A DNA stretch of 57,527 bases from Streptomyces sp. WM4235 (GTDB taxonomy: Bacteria > Actinomycetota > Actinomycetes > Streptomycetales > Streptomycetaceae): assembly GCF_001279725.1 (NCBI RefSeq), contig NZ_LGDE01000424.1:1-57527 (forward strand), given 5' to 3'. The notes under the pieces were generated by a model, which saw only the letters and a program-made list of their open reading frames with translations, was not told where the DNA came from and ran no database searches. Of this stretch, positions 18,741-30,088 are shown piece after piece. How positions within the stretch are numbered: the first letter of the stretch is position 1; every line of letters begins with the position of its first letter. The translations under genes were made by a program, and so were the position numbers.

Positions 18741-19532
18741 ATGCAGTCCACGTCGGGTCAGACAACGGACCAGCCCGTCATATCCCTGCGCGGGGCCACG
18801 GCCTCGCTCGGCTCGCGCCCCGTGCTGCGCGGGATCGACCTCACCGTCCGGCGCGGTGAGGTCGTCGCCCTGCTCGGCGCCAACGGCTCCGGGAAGTCCA
18901 CGGCCGTACGCGCCGTGGTCGGCCAGGTCCCGCTGACCGACGGCGAGCTGTCCCTCTTCGGAACCGAGTTCCGGCGCTTCCGCCAGTGGTCCCGCATCGG
19001 CTACGTCCCGCAGCGCACCACGGCCGCCGCAGGCGTCCCGGCCACCGTCCGGGAGATCGTCTCCGCCGGCCGCCTCGCCCGCTCCCGCTTCGGGGTGCTG
19101 CGCAAGGCCGACCGGACCGCCGTCGAGCGGGCACTGGCCCTGGTCGACATGGACGCGTACGCCGACGCCTCGATCAACGCCCTCTCCGGCGGCCAGCACC
19201 AGCGCGTGCTCATAGCCCGGGCACTCGCCGTGGAACCCGAACTGCTGATCATGGACGAGCCGATGGCCGGCGTGGACCTGGCGAACCAGGAGGTCCTCGC
19301 GAACGCCCTGCGGCACCAGGTGGAGGCCGGGACGACCATCCTGCTCGTCCTGCACGAGCTGGGCCCGCTGGAGCCGCTGATCGACCGGGCCGTCGTCCTG
19401 CGCGACGGCTGCGTGATGCACGACGGCCCGCCCCCGGAGGCCGTGGGCCAGCACGCCCTCCCCGGCCACGACCACGTACACCCCCACGCGGCGCACGACG
19501 CCGAGCCCCTCCGGACGGGACTGCTGAGCTGA
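18741..19532 (+). CDS. znuC: Zinc ABC transporter ATP-binding protein
   Basis: Cytoplasmic ATPase of the zinc importer. Walker A GANGSGKST, Q-loop GYVPQR, signature LSGGQHQRV, Walker B LLIMDEP with catalytic Glu, and the H-loop His in VLHELG are present. The C-terminus is His-rich (GHDHVHPHAAHD), a possible metal-sensing tail. ATG 18741 has GGAGG eight bases upstream. ATG 18711, overlapping the znuA stop, is an alternative adding ten residues. The stop overlaps the znuB start. Confidence 0.94.
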   Translation: MQSTSGQTTDQPVISLRGATASLGSRPVLRGIDLTVRRGEVVALLGANGSGKSTAVRAVVGQVPLTDGELSLFGTEFRRFRQWSRIGYVPQRTTAAAGVPATVREIVSAGRLARSRFGVLRKADRTAVERALALVDMDAYADASINALSGGQHQRVLIARALAVEPELLIMDEPMAGVDLANQEVLANALRHQVEAGTTILLVLHELGPLEPLIDRAVVLRDGCVMHDGPPPEAVGQHALPGHDHVHPHAAHDAEPLRTGLLS

Positions 19533-20395
19533 TGGACCTCCTGACCTACCCCTTCATGGTGCGGGCGCTGATCGCGGCCGGTCTGGTCGGCCTGACCGCC
19601 CCCGCCATCGGCACGTACCTCGTCCAGCGCCGCCAGGCCGTCATGGGTGACGGCCTCGGCCACGTCGCCATGACCGGCGTCGCGTTGGGCTTCGTCCTCC
19701 ACACCAGTCCCGTGTGGATGGCCACCCTCGTCGCGGTCGTCGGCGCCGTCGGCATGGAGTTGATCCGCTCCCGCGGCCGGACCAGCGGCGACGTCGCGCT
19801 CGCGATGCTGTTCTACGGCGGCCTGGCCGGCGGAGTCATGATCATCAACTTGGGCGGCGGGTCCACGACCATGCTGCTCGGGTCGATGTTCGGTTCGATC
19901 ACCACGGTCGCGTCCGAGGACGTCATCGCCATGGTGATCCTGGCCGCCTTCGTTCTCGCCGTCACGATCGGCCTGCGCCGGCAGTTGTTCGCCGTCTGCC
20001 AGGACGAGGAGTTCGCCCGGGTCACCGGGCTGCCGGTGCGCGCGCTGAACCTGCTGATCGCGATCACCGCGGCCGTCACCGTCACCGTCGCGATGCGGAT
20101 CGTCGGCCTGCTCCTGGTCAGCGCCATGATGGTGATCCCGGTCGCGGCCGCACAGCGCATGACCCGCGGTTTCGCCACGACGCTGGGCCTGGCCATCGCG
20201 ATCAGCGTCACCGTCGCCCTGACGGGCACGGCCGCCACGTACTACGTCGAGGCGCCCTCCGGCGCCATGATCGTGCTGCTCGCCATCGCCGTCTTCATGG
20301 TGATGACGGCCCTTTCCACCCCCCTGGCCCGGCGCCGGGCCAAGGCCGCCCGGAGCGCCGAGGAGGTCTGTACGCGCGACGATGTGAAGGTCTAG
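19532..20395 (+). CDS. znuB: Zinc ABC transporter permease
   Basis: A 287-aa ABC-3 family membrane subunit with about eight TM helices. YLVQRRQAVMGDGLGHVAMTG is the family's conserved start, and VTVAMRIVGLLLVSAMMVIPVAAAQ is its hallmark segment before the coupling region. The ATG overlaps the znuC stop (TGATG). It completes the importer with ZnuA and ZnuC. Confidence 0.95.
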   Translation: MDLLTYPFMVRALIAAGLVGLTAPAIGTYLVQRRQAVMGDGLGHVAMTGVALGFVLHTSPVWMATLVAVVGAVGMELIRSRGRTSGDVALAMLFYGGLAGGVMIINLGGGSTTMLLGSMFGSITTVASEDVIAMVILAAFVLAVTIGLRRQLFAVCQDEEFARVTGLPVRALNLLIAITAAVTVTVAMRIVGLLLVSAMMVIPVAAAQRMTRGFATTLGLAIAISVTVALTGTAATYYVEAPSGAMIVLLAIAVFMVMTALSTPLARRRAKAARSAEEVCTRDDVKV

Positions 20396-20446
20396 GAGTC
20401 TCGGCCGCCTGGCACAATGGGCCGAGGCCGAAACGAGGAGGAACCG

Positions 20447-20878
20447 GTGGCGACTGCGCCTGGCGAGATGAATACCGCGCCAGTACGAGGGCGATCCACC
20501 CGGCAGCGGGCGGCCGTGGCTGCGGCACTGGACGAGGTGGACGAGTTCCGCAGCGCCCAGGAACTCCACGACATGCTCAAGCACCGCGGCGATTCCGTGG
20601 GCCTGACCACCGTGTACCGCACCCTGCAGTCGCTCGCCGACGCGGGCGAGGTCGACGTGCTGCGCACCAGCGACGGCGAGTCCGTCTACCGCCGCTGCTC
20701 CACCGGCGATCACCACCACCACCTGGTCTGCCGCAAGTGCGGCAAGGCGGTCGAGGTGGAGGGTCCGGCCGTGGAGAAGTGGGCGGAGTCCATCGCGGCC
20801 GAGCACGGCTACGTGAACGTCGCCCACACCGTGGAGATCTTCGGCACCTGCGCCGACTGCGCTGCCGCGGCCGGTTAG
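20447..20878 (+). CDS. zur: Zinc uptake regulator, Fur family
   Basis: Zinc-responsive repressor of znuACB and probably of zinc-free ribosomal protein genes. The 143-aa product has the Fur winged helix (RQRAAVAAALDEVDEFRSAQELHDML; VGLTTVYRTLQSLADAGEVDVL), the regulatory metal site HHHHLVCRKCGKAVEVEG, and the second structural-zinc pair CADC near the end. GTG 20447 follows GAGGAGG. It lies 51 bp after znuB and so may be co-transcribed, putting repressor and target in one operon. Confidence 0.94.
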   Translation: MATAPGEMNTAPVRGRSTRQRAAVAAALDEVDEFRSAQELHDMLKHRGDSVGLTTVYRTLQSLADAGEVDVLRTSDGESVYRRCSTGDHHHHLVCRKCGKAVEVEGPAVEKWAESIAAEHGYVNVAHTVEIFGTCADCAAAAG

Positions 20879-21426
20879 ATCCGGCGCAGGTTCCGGTCCA
20901 GCACGGCCCGCAGGCGGTCGATGTCGGCGGGATCGGAAGCGCCCCGCTTGGGCAGCATGGTCATGGCCGCAGCCCGCTTGTCGTCGCTGAGCAGAAGGAA
21001 CATCCCGGCCGTCTCCGTGTACCGCGGCTGGGCCGCCCAGCCGATGTGCGTCCGGGTGTCGGCAGTCGTCACGTGCACGCCTGAAGCGTCGACGACGACC
21101 CGGGCCTCCCCCGCCTTGTCCAGCAGTCCGCCGAAGGCCCGCGCCTGGAGCTGCGGACCGAACAACACCAGGGCCCACAGGAACGCGCCGCCGACGAAGA
21201 AGAACAGGGGCCTGCCGAGGACCCCGTCCCCCTCCGCCACGGCCAGGGCGCCGAACCCCACACCCATCAGTCCGCCCAGGGGGAACGCCCACCGGGCGCG
21301 GCGTCCCGAGGCCGTGTGCGCGTCCCGCGTGCGCAGGGCCTGCACGATGTCGGCCCTGGTCATCAGGTAGACCAGCTCGACCGCCTGCCCGTCCGGCTGC
21401 GCCGAGGGCTCCGTATCCGTGTTCAT
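20875..21426 (-). CDS. YcxB-like membrane protein
   Basis: A 183-aa protein with an N-terminal cytosolic stretch, two adjacent TM helices (FPLGGLMGVGFGALAVAEG and PLFFFVGGAFLWALVLFG) and a C-terminal soluble domain with VVVDASGVHVTTADTRTHIGW. This layout fits the YcxB-like family of unknown function. Its stop codon overlaps the convergent zur stop by four bases, so no terminator separates them. Confidence 0.8.
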   Translation of the reverse strand: MNTDTEPSAQPDGQAVELVYLMTRADIVQALRTRDAHTASGRRARWAFPLGGLMGVGFGALAVAEGDGVLGRPLFFFVGGAFLWALVLFGPQLQARAFGGLLDKAGEARVVVDASGVHVTTADTRTHIGWAAQPRYTETAGMFLLLSDDKRAAAMTMLPKRGASDPADIDRLRAVLDRNLRRI

Positions 21427-21453
21427 GACAGGGAGCCTATCGGCGGCATCCGG

Positions 21454-22278
21454 TCAGGCGGAGGCGCCCGGCTCCCCCTGGTTCGGCACGGCGCCGCCGA
21501 AGCGGCGGTCGCGCTGGGCGTACTCCAGGCAGGCGGCCCACAGGTTCCGGCGGTCGAAGTCCGGCCACAGCACGTCCTGGAACACCATCTCGGCGTAGGC
21601 GCTCTGCCAGAGCAGGTAGTTGGAGGTCCGCTGCTCGCCGCTCGGGCGCAGGAAGAGGTCCACGTCCGGCATGTCCGGGTAGTACATGTACTTCGCGAAG
21701 GTCTTCTCGTTGACCTTCGACGGGTCGAGCCTGCCGGCCGCGACGTCACGGGCGATGGCCTGCGCCGCGTCCGCGATCTCCGCGCGGCCGCCGTAGTTGA
21801 CGCAGAAGTACAGGGTCATCGCGTCGTTGTCGACGGTCTGTTCCTGGGCGACCTGGAGTTCCTGGACGACCGACTTCCACATCTTGGGCATGCGGCCGAC
21901 CCAGCGGATGCGGATGCCGAGTTCGTTCATCTCGTCGCGGCGGCGGCGGATGACGTCGCGGTTGAAGTTCATGAGGAAGCGGACCTCGTCGGGCGAGCGC
22001 TTCCAGTTCTCCGTCGAGAAGGCGTACAGGGAGAGGTTCTTGACTCCCATCTCCAGGCAGCCCTTGAGCACGTCGAGGACGACGCCCTCGCCGACCTTGT
22101 GGCCCTCGGTGCGCGGCAGTCCGCGCTCCTTGGCCCACCGGCCGTTGCCGTCCATGACCACGGCCACGTGGTTCGGGACCAGCTCGCCGGGGATCTTCGG
22201 CGGGCGCGCACCGGACGGGTGCGGCTCGGGAACCTTGTACTCCCGGCGAGAGCGTCCCAGAATCCCGCGTCGTGCCAT
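21454..22278 (-). CDS. uppS: Undecaprenyl-type (Z) prenyl diphosphate synthase
   Basis: Makes the long-chain prenyl diphosphate that becomes the lipid carrier for peptidoglycan. The 274-aa product has the family signature [18 protein letters not shown] with catalytic Asp, [16 protein letters not shown], and the C-terminal [19 protein letters not shown] and [14 protein letters not shown] segments. It lies 11 bp downstream of recO, probably co-transcribed. Confidence 0.96.
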   Translation of the reverse strand: MARRGILGRSRREYKVPEPHPSGARPPKIPGELVPNHVAVVMDGNGRWAKERGLPRTEGHKVGEGVVLDVLKGCLEMGVKNLSLYAFSTENWKRSPDEVRFLMNFNRDVIRRRRDEMNELGIRIRWVGRMPKMWKSVVQELQVAQEQTVDNDAMTLYFCVNYGGRAEIADAAQAIARDVAAGRLDPSKVNEKTFAKYMYYPDMPDVDLFLRPSGEQRTSNYLLWQSAYAEMVFQDVLWPDFDRRNLWAACLEYAQRDRRFGGAVPNQGEPGASA

Positions 22279-22289
22279 GTGTCCAGCTC

Positions 22290-23036
22290 CTATTTCTCGA
22301 CGTATCGCAGGGAGCGTAGCCCGCGCTCCAGATGCCAGTGCAAATAGGCCGAGACCAGCCCGCTGCCCTCCCGCACGTGACGCGCCTCGCAGGCGTCCGC
22401 GTGACCCCAGTCGCCCGTCAGCAGCGCGCTGAGCAGAGCGATGGCCTCAGACGAGGGTACGACGCTGCCGGGTACGCGGCAGTCTCCGCATATGACCCCG
22501 CCCGCGGCGACGGAGAAGTGCCGGTTGGGGCCGTGGATCCCGCACTTCGCGCAGTCGTCGAAGCTGGGCGCGTAGCCGTTGACGGCGAGGGAGCGCAGCA
22601 GGAAGGCGTCGAGGATGAGGTGGGGTTCGTGCTCGCCGCGCGAGAGGGTGCGCAGTCCGCCGACGAGGAGGAGGTACTGCTGTACGGCCGGTTCGCCCTC
22701 GTTCTCGGCGAAGCGTTCGGCGGTCTCCAGCATCGCGGTGCCGGCGGTGTAGCGGGCGTAGTCGGTGACGATGCCGTTGCCGTAGGGGGCGATGATCTCG
22801 GTCTGGGTGCAGAGCGGCAGGCTGCGGCCGATCAGTTCGCTGCCCCGGGCGAAGAACTGCACGTCGGCGTGGGAGAAAGGTTCCAGCCCGGCCCCGAACT
22901 TCGACTTCGTGCGCCGTACGCCGCGGGCGACGGCCCGCACCCGGCCGTGGCCCCGGGTGAGGAGCGTGATGATGCGGTCCGCCTCACCCAGCTTCTGGGT
23001 GCGCAGCACGATGCCGTCGTCGCGGAACAGACTCAT
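22290..23036 (-). CDS. recO: DNA repair protein RecO
   Basis: Mediator that helps load RecA on SSB-coated DNA in the RecFOR pathway. The N-terminal OB fold reads [22 protein letters not shown], followed by the helical domain. A four-Cys zinc finger (CAKCG and later CGDC) sits in the C-terminal part, as in Deinococcus-type RecO. The 248-aa length is typical. Precedes uppS. Confidence 0.95.
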   Translation of the reverse strand: MSLFRDDGIVLRTQKLGEADRIITLLTRGHGRVRAVARGVRRTKSKFGAGLEPFSHADVQFFARGSELIGRSLPLCTQTEIIAPYGNGIVTDYARYTAGTAMLETAERFAENEGEPAVQQYLLLVGGLRTLSRGEHEPHLILDAFLLRSLAVNGYAPSFDDCAKCGIHGPNRHFSVAAGGVICGDCRVPGSVVPSSEAIALLSALLTGDWGHADACEARHVREGSGLVSAYLHWHLERGLRSLRYVEK

Positions 23037-23107
23037 GGCCCCATTGTCGCCTGTACGGGGACCCGGGCGGGGACGCCTGCACGAGGACCCGCGCGGGAAC
23101 GGCGAGA

Positions 23108-23138
23108 CCCCGCGCCGGACCGGGGTCCGGGCGCGGGG
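23108..23138 (-). terminator. Terminator of the NCS2 permease gene
   Basis: CCCCGCGCCGGACC faces GGTCCGGGCGCGGGG with one bulged base. It lies about 20 bases past the permease stop and before recO. Confidence 0.7.
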
Positions 23139-23157
23139 CCGTCACGCCTCGGGAGGA

Positions 23158-24735
23158 TCAGCCCGCGGGCGTCGCCGCGCCGTCCGTCGTGCCGGCCGGG
23201 TCCCTCACGGCCGCCTTGTCCGCCTTGTCCGACCCGTCCGTCGCGTTCGATTCATCCGACCCGTCCGACCCGTCGGCCTTGTGCGCGGCCGCGAGGGCGA
23301 CCGGTGCGTCCGCCTGGGCGGGCAGCACGACCTCCGGGGCGGCGGCGGGGGCGGCCTGCGGGTCGGCGTGCGGATCGCCCTTGCCCAGGCCGTTGAAGAG
23401 CAGGTTCATCAAGATCGCGGCCGTGGCGCCGAGTGTCACACCGCTGTTGAGGAGCGAGGCGAGGTCCACGCTCATGTGCTTCTCGAAGAAGGCCGGGACG
23501 GTCGCCGGGAAGAGCGCGAAGGCGAGGGCGACGCCGACGATCAGGGCGTTCTTCTCCTCCTTGAGGTCCACCTTGCCGAGGGTCTGGATGCCGGCGAGGG
23601 CGACCATGCCGAACATCACGGTGGCGGCGCCGCCGAGGACCCCGGGCGGGATCGCGGCGACGACCGCCGCGGCCTTGGGCAGCAGACCCAGGATGATCAT
23701 GATCACGCCCGCCGCGACGACCACGAACCGGCTCTTGACCTTGGTGACCCGGACCAGTCCGACGTTCTCGGCGAAGGCCACGTACGGGAAGGAGTTCAGC
23801 AGACCGCCGATCGCGGTGGCCGCGCCGTCGGCCCGCAGCGCCCGGGCGACGGTCTCGCTGTCGATGTCCTTGCCGACGATCTCGCCGACCGCGTAGGTGT
23901 CACCGGTCGTCTCGACCATCGTGATCAGCATGACGATCAGCATGAGGAGGATCGGGAACCACTCGAACTTCGGGGCGCCGAAGTGGAAGGGCGTGGTGAC
24001 GCCGATCCAGTCGGACTGGCCGACGGCCGCGAACTTGGCGTCGCCGAGGGCGAAGGCGACGAGCGTGCCGCCGACCAGGCCGAGCAGGACCGCGATGCTG
24101 GAGACGAAGGGGCGGCCGAGGCGCATCATCACGAGGACGAAGAGCATGGTGCCGACCGCGTAGGCGAGTTGCTTCGGGTCCCCGCCGTCGCCGACGAGCG
24201 GGGCGCCACCGACCACGTCCTTGAGCGCGACCGGGAGCAGGACGATGCCGAGGATGGTGATCACCGTGCCGGTCACCACCGGCGGGAAGAGCGACATCAC
24301 GACACGGAAGACGCGTGCGGGCATCCACGCGAAGGCGAAGGTGGCGATGCCGGCCGTGATGACGGCTCCGTAGATCACCAGCAGGGCCGCCGTGCCACCG
24401 CCCGCGCCCAGGCCGATGGCGATCATCGGGGAGACGGCGGTGAAGGTGACGCCCTGGATGATCGGCAGTCGGGCGCCGATCCGCCCTATGCCCCAGGCCT
24501 GGATGATCGAGGCTATGCCGCAGGTGAAGAGGTCCGCGTTGATCAGGTAGACCAGTTGCTCGGGACTGAGCTTGAGCGCGCTGCCGACGAGGATCGGAAC
24601 GATCACCGCACCGGCGTAGAAGGCGAGTACGTGCTGGAAGCCGTACAGCGCCAGCTTGGGGAGGGGGAGCACCTCGTCGACCGGGTGCGAGCTCTGCTCT
24701 CCGTTGACGGAAAGCCGGGCGGCGACACGTGCCAT
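23158..24735 (-). CDS. NCS2 family nucleobase (uracil/xanthine) permease
   Basis: A 525-aa membrane protein with about 14 TM helices, importing purines or uracil with H+ or Na+. Family markers: LALYGFQHVLAFYAGAVIVPI at the start, QGVTFTAVSPMIAIG, the signature ETTGDTYAVGEIVGKDIDSE, then LLNSFPYVAFAENVGLVRVT. The last ~50 residues are an extra Asp/Ser/Ala-rich tail (GSDGSDESN) not needed for the fold. ATG 24735 is chosen because family residues begin within ten codons; the frame is open upstream. Confidence 0.92.
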   Translation of the reverse strand: MARVAARLSVNGEQSSHPVDEVLPLPKLALYGFQHVLAFYAGAVIVPILVGSALKLSPEQLVYLINADLFTCGIASIIQAWGIGRIGARLPIIQGVTFTAVSPMIAIGLGAGGGTAALLVIYGAVITAGIATFAFAWMPARVFRVVMSLFPPVVTGTVITILGIVLLPVALKDVVGGAPLVGDGGDPKQLAYAVGTMLFVLVMMRLGRPFVSSIAVLLGLVGGTLVAFALGDAKFAAVGQSDWIGVTTPFHFGAPKFEWFPILLMLIVMLITMVETTGDTYAVGEIVGKDIDSETVARALRADGAATAIGGLLNSFPYVAFAENVGLVRVTKVKSRFVVVAAGVIMIILGLLPKAAAVVAAIPPGVLGGAATVMFGMVALAGIQTLGKVDLKEEKNALIVGVALAFALFPATVPAFFEKHMSVDLASLLNSGVTLGATAAILMNLLFNGLGKGDPHADPQAAPAAAPEVVLPAQADAPVALAAAHKADGSDGSDESNATDGSDKADKAAVRDPAGTTDGAATPAG

Positions 24736-25362
24736 CTCTGCCTTGCCCTTCGATAGGTAGGTAACGAGAGGAGATCTGGTCATCCCTGGCCGGAGTGGGT
24801 CGCGAACCCGTTGGTCCGCCGGGATGTCAGTGAATTCACGTGCATCGAAGCCCCGCTGTGTTACCGGCGGCGTCTCGTCGTGTGACCGGAATTGAACGCC
24901 TGTGGGGGCGCTCACAGATATCGTCGACTTCTACAAAGTGTTGACGTTCCGGGGTCGCCGATCTGGAGGTTCCGCCACTGGCGGGAAGGTGCGAGGGGCG
25001 GCTATGGCCGCGGGGCCGCGAAGGCCGGGTCCGGCACCGGGCACGCACTGCGCTCGCGCGAAGTCGGCGCCGATGACCTGCGCGGACCGCCTTCGCCGGT
25101 GTTCGGCACGGCATGGCAGAGCGCATGGATCCAGCCATCGGGCGGGCCCGCGTCCCGCTCGCGGAGGGGCCGGTTCCGTCCCTCGGCGCGGATCGCGCGG
25201 CGCTCCGGTTCGGCCCCGCGAGGCCGGATCGTTACGTCGAGGAGGGGCGCGGCGGCCGGTTTCGGATGCGATCGGGGCGGGTGGGACGCACGGCGTCCGG
25301 GCGCGAACGCGGGCAGGGTCGAAACGGGACGGATCAGAACGGACCCGGCCGGGCCGGTCGGG
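24736..25362. other. 627-bp intergenic region without a convincing gene
   Basis: Lies between the NCS2 permease start and the stop of the TerB-like gene, both on the minus strand. It must hold the permease promoter. A short plus-strand frame from GTG 24902 has codon use like a real gene for about 15 codons and then degenerates. No rRNA, tRNA, riboswitch or strong hairpin was recognised. Confidence 0.5.
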
Positions 25363-26058
25363 CTACGGGGCCCGGACCGCCGACAGCAGTCGTGCCACCT
25401 CGTCCGTGTCCATCCGCAGCGCGGCGCCCACGGTGGCCAGCACCTCGCGCTCGGCCGGGGTGTACGGCCCGTCGGCGAGGGCGACCCGCGCGCCCTGGAG
25501 CAGCAGCGAGGCGCGGCCCGGGCCGGCCAGGTGCGGGGCCAGGGGTTCCAGGGTCTCGTGGAGTTCGATCGACAGCGCGGCCCCGCGGCACTCCGGGCCG
25601 TCGTACAGGCCCAATCGGCCCTCGTCGGCGGCCAGGGCGTCCACCAGGGACTCCAACTGCTCCTCGGTACAGTCCTGGAACCCGGCGGACCGTACGGCCG
25701 ACACGGCGGCCTCCAGTGCGCTCTGGGAGGCGGTCCCGCCCGCCGCCAGCACGGCGAGGGTCACCGTGTGGACCGCGTCCCGGAGCATCGACGAGAAGCG
25801 GGTGGTGGTCAGGTGGTCCAGCACGTCGGCGTCGTAGCGGTCCCGGCAGGCCTGGCATTCGACGACGGGCCCGGCGTGGCCGCGCGGCAGCAGCGGGACC
25901 CCGAGGACGGTGAACCTGCGGCGGCCGGTGCGACGGCGGTAGTTGCGGTCACCCCCGCAGCCGGGGCAGTAGAACTCCCCGTCGCCCACGGTGCTCCAGG
26001 TGGTCCGGATGCCCCAGGCCGTCAGCTTCCGGCCGTCCCCATCCCGAGCTGGCAGCAC
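25363..26058 (-). CDS. TerB-like protein with an N-terminal zinc ribbon
   Basis: A 231-aa protein. The N-terminal zinc ribbon has CPGCGGDRNYRRRTGRRRFTVLG and the second pair CQACRDRYD. Residues 85-230 are helical and resemble the TerB tellurite-resistance fold, ending GARVALADGPYTPAEREVLATVGAALRM. Exact role unknown; it is conserved next to leuA in Streptomyces. GTG 26058 follows GGAGGT six bases upstream. Confidence 0.85.
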   Translation of the reverse strand: MLPARDGDGRKLTAWGIRTTWSTVGDGEFYCPGCGGDRNYRRRTGRRRFTVLGVPLLPRGHAGPVVECQACRDRYDADVLDHLTTTRFSSMLRDAVHTVTLAVLAAGGTASQSALEAAVSAVRSAGFQDCTEEQLESLVDALAADEGRLGLYDGPECRGAALSIELHETLEPLAPHLAGPGRASLLLQGARVALADGPYTPAEREVLATVGAALRMDTDEVARLLSAVRAP

Positions 26059-26394
26059 GTCGCACCTCCGTAACTCCCCCGTGGCCTTCGGGCACGGGCG
26101 GGACCCCCTGGCACCATCGCCCGGGTTGGCGTGATGTTAGCCACATCGGTGAGGATGCGTCAGTCGTGTGACAAGACAACATCCCCCGGATCCGGGACTT
26201 GGCCGATCTCCGTCTGCCCGATTCCGGCCCGCCCGGGCGGCGTTTGGCCTGGCGGCGCGGGGGTTGTCGGCCCCGCGGGGCGGTTCGCGCAGGATCGCGC
26301 GGCGGGCGCGATCCGCGTCAACGCCGTGGCCGCCCGCACCATCCGGACGGAGCGGCGCGGAGGTCACGCCGGTGACGTCCCGCTCGGCCGGGAC
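26059..26394. other. Intergenic region between leuA and the TerB-like gene
   Basis: About 340 bp of GC-rich sequence with no supported gene. It carries the TerB-like gene's upstream region and ends at the leuA terminator. Confidence 0.5.
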
Positions 26395-26438
26395 GTCCGC
26401 AACCCCGCCGCTCCGGGTGGAGCGGCGGGGTTGCGGAC
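26395..26438 (-). terminator. leuA terminator: 20-bp perfect stem
   Basis: Arms 26395-26414 and 26419-26438 pair perfectly around a GGGT loop, 13 bases past the leuA stop. Confidence 0.92.
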
Positions 26439-26451
26439 GGAGCGGGGAGGG

Positions 26452-28530
<2,079 letters not shown>

Positions 28531-28580
28531 TCATGCTCGCTGCTAGTGACAGGCTCATCACGCGCTGCCACATTTCCCGC

Positions 28581-29645
28581 ATGGACGCCACTCGCCAACC
28601 CGCGCACCCCGTCTTCTGCACGGTGGTCCCGCCCCACCTCCTCGACCGCATCGCCCGATCCGAGAACACCCGTCGCGCCGACACCGCGCAGCGCACCCTC
28701 GAACGCGACTCCCTGCTGCGCACCCGGCGCCGGGTCACCACCGTCCGGGGCATCGCCCCGGCGCTCGGCGCGCCCGTGTCCGACGAACCGCGCCGCACGG
28801 TGTACGACGCGCTGCACCGCACCCGGCTCCCCGGGAAGAAGGTGCGCGGGGAGGGCGACGCTCCGACGCGGGACGCCACCGTGAACCGCGCGTACGCCGG
28901 ACTGGGAGCCACGTACGACCTCTTCCTGAAGGGCTTCGGCAGGCGCTCGATCGACGACTCGGGGCTGCCCCTGGACGCCACCGTGCACTACGACGAGGAC
29001 TACAACAACGCCTTCTGGGACGGCCGCCAGATGGTCTTCGGCGACGGGGACGGGGACCTCTTCCTCGACTTCACGGTCTCGGTGGACGTGATCGGCCACG
29101 AACTGACCCACGGCGTCACCCAGTACACGGCCAACCTGGAGTACCGGGGCCAGTCGGGAGCCCTGAACGAGTCGATGTCCGACGTCTTCGGCTCCCTGAT
29201 CAAGCAGTGGTCGCTGGAGCAGACGGCGGACCAGGCGGACTGGCTGATCGGCGCGGGACTGCTGGGCCCCCAGGTCAGCGGGGTCGCCCTACGCTCGATG
29301 AAGGCACCCGGAACGGCGTACGACGACGACGAGCTCGGCAAGGACCCGCAGCCGGCGTCCATGGACGACTACGTCAGCACGCACAGCGACAACGGCGGCG
29401 TGCACATCAACTCCGGCATCCCGAACCACGCCTTCTACATCGTGGCGACCGAGCTGGGCGGCAAGGCCTGGGAGCGGGCCGGGCAGATCTGGTACGACAC
29501 CCTCACCGGCGGCGAACTCGCCCCGGACGCGCAGTTCGCGGACTTCGCCCGGCTGTCGACGGCTGCGGCCGTCGCGCGCCACGGGGACGGCGGCCCCGAG
29601 CACCAGGCGCTCCAGAAGGCGTGGTCGACGGTCGGCCTGGGGTAG
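28581..29645 (+). CDS. Protealysin-type M4 metalloprotease
   Basis: A 354-aa zinc endopeptidase of the thermolysin family without a signal peptide. It begins with a short protealysin-like propeptide containing PPHLLDRIA, equivalent to the conserved PP-x-LL motif. The catalytic site is HELTH (His173, Glu174, His177) with the third zinc ligand Glu197 in GALNESMSD. DNGGVHINSGIPNHAFY carries the transition-state His. ATG 28581 is chosen because the propeptide motif follows directly; the frame is open upstream. The next gene is an emfourin-like inhibitor, as at known protealysin loci. Cytosolic or non-classical export is likely. Confidence 0.93.
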   Translation: MDATRQPAHPVFCTVVPPHLLDRIARSENTRRADTAQRTLERDSLLRTRRRVTTVRGIAPALGAPVSDEPRRTVYDALHRTRLPGKKVRGEGDAPTRDATVNRAYAGLGATYDLFLKGFGRRSIDDSGLPLDATVHYDEDYNNAFWDGRQMVFGDGDGDLFLDFTVSVDVIGHELTHGVTQYTANLEYRGQSGALNESMSDVFGSLIKQWSLEQTADQADWLIGAGLLGPQVSGVALRSMKAPGTAYDDDELGKDPQPASMDDYVSTHSDNGGVHINSGIPNHAFYIVATELGGKAWERAGQIWYDTLTGGELAPDAQFADFARLSTAAAVARHGDGGPEHQALQKAWSTVGLG

Positions 29646-29695
29646 GCCGTCTCTTTCGGATCCTGTCGGTCGGGGCCGGATCCGAAAGAGGCGGC
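29646..29695 (+). terminator. 18-nt inverted repeat between protease and inhibitor genes
   Basis: Arms 29646-29663 and 29678-29695 pair with one G-T wobble around a 14-nt loop. The left arm starts right after the protease stop codon. It can terminate or attenuate transcription into the inhibitor gene. Confidence 0.75.
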
Positions 29696-29727
29696 CCCGG
29701 CGGCCGATTCGGGGTATGAAGGCGGTC

Positions 29728-29997
29728 ATGCGGATTCTGGTGGTGCGGACGGGCGGTTTCGCGGGCATCGAGCGCCGGGCCGAGGTGGACACCTCGGGCC
29801 GGCCCGACGAGGACGAGTGGGTCGACCTGGCCCGGCAGGCCCTGCTGCCGGGGCCGTCGGGGCACGGGCCGGACCGGGTGCGGGACGGCTTCTCGTACCG
29901 GATCACGGTGGACGGGCGGACGGTGTCCTGCGCGGAGCCGTACCTGTCGGACGCCCAACGCGATCTGATCTCGCGGGTGCTGAAGGAGGGCGCGTAG
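29728..29997 (+). CDS. Emfourin-like protealysin inhibitor
   Basis: An 89-aa protein beginning MRILVVRTGGFAGIERRAEV, the characteristic opening of the emfourin family, and ending with YLSDAQRDLISRVL. Emfourins bind and inhibit M4 protealysin-like proteases, and their genes lie beside the protease gene, as here. ATG 29728 is preferred because the family starts at M-(R/K)-I and a GAAGGCGG site precedes it. ATG 29716 would add four residues. Confidence 0.88.
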   Translation: MRILVVRTGGFAGIERRAEVDTSGRPDEDEWVDLARQALLPGPSGHGPDRVRDGFSYRITVDGRTVSCAEPYLSDAQRDLISRVLKEGA

Positions 29998-30088
29998 GCC
30001 ACCCCTCGGGCGCCTGCGGTCATCCCTCGGTAGGTCATCCTGCGGTAATTGGGAGGCCCGCGAGCAGGCGCTTTGCTTGGATTGGCGG

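Noticed and set aside
24836..25138. 100-codon minus-strand frame in the gap before the permease
   Set aside because: It overlaps the permease upstream region, has no ribosome site and an Arg-rich shadow-like composition.
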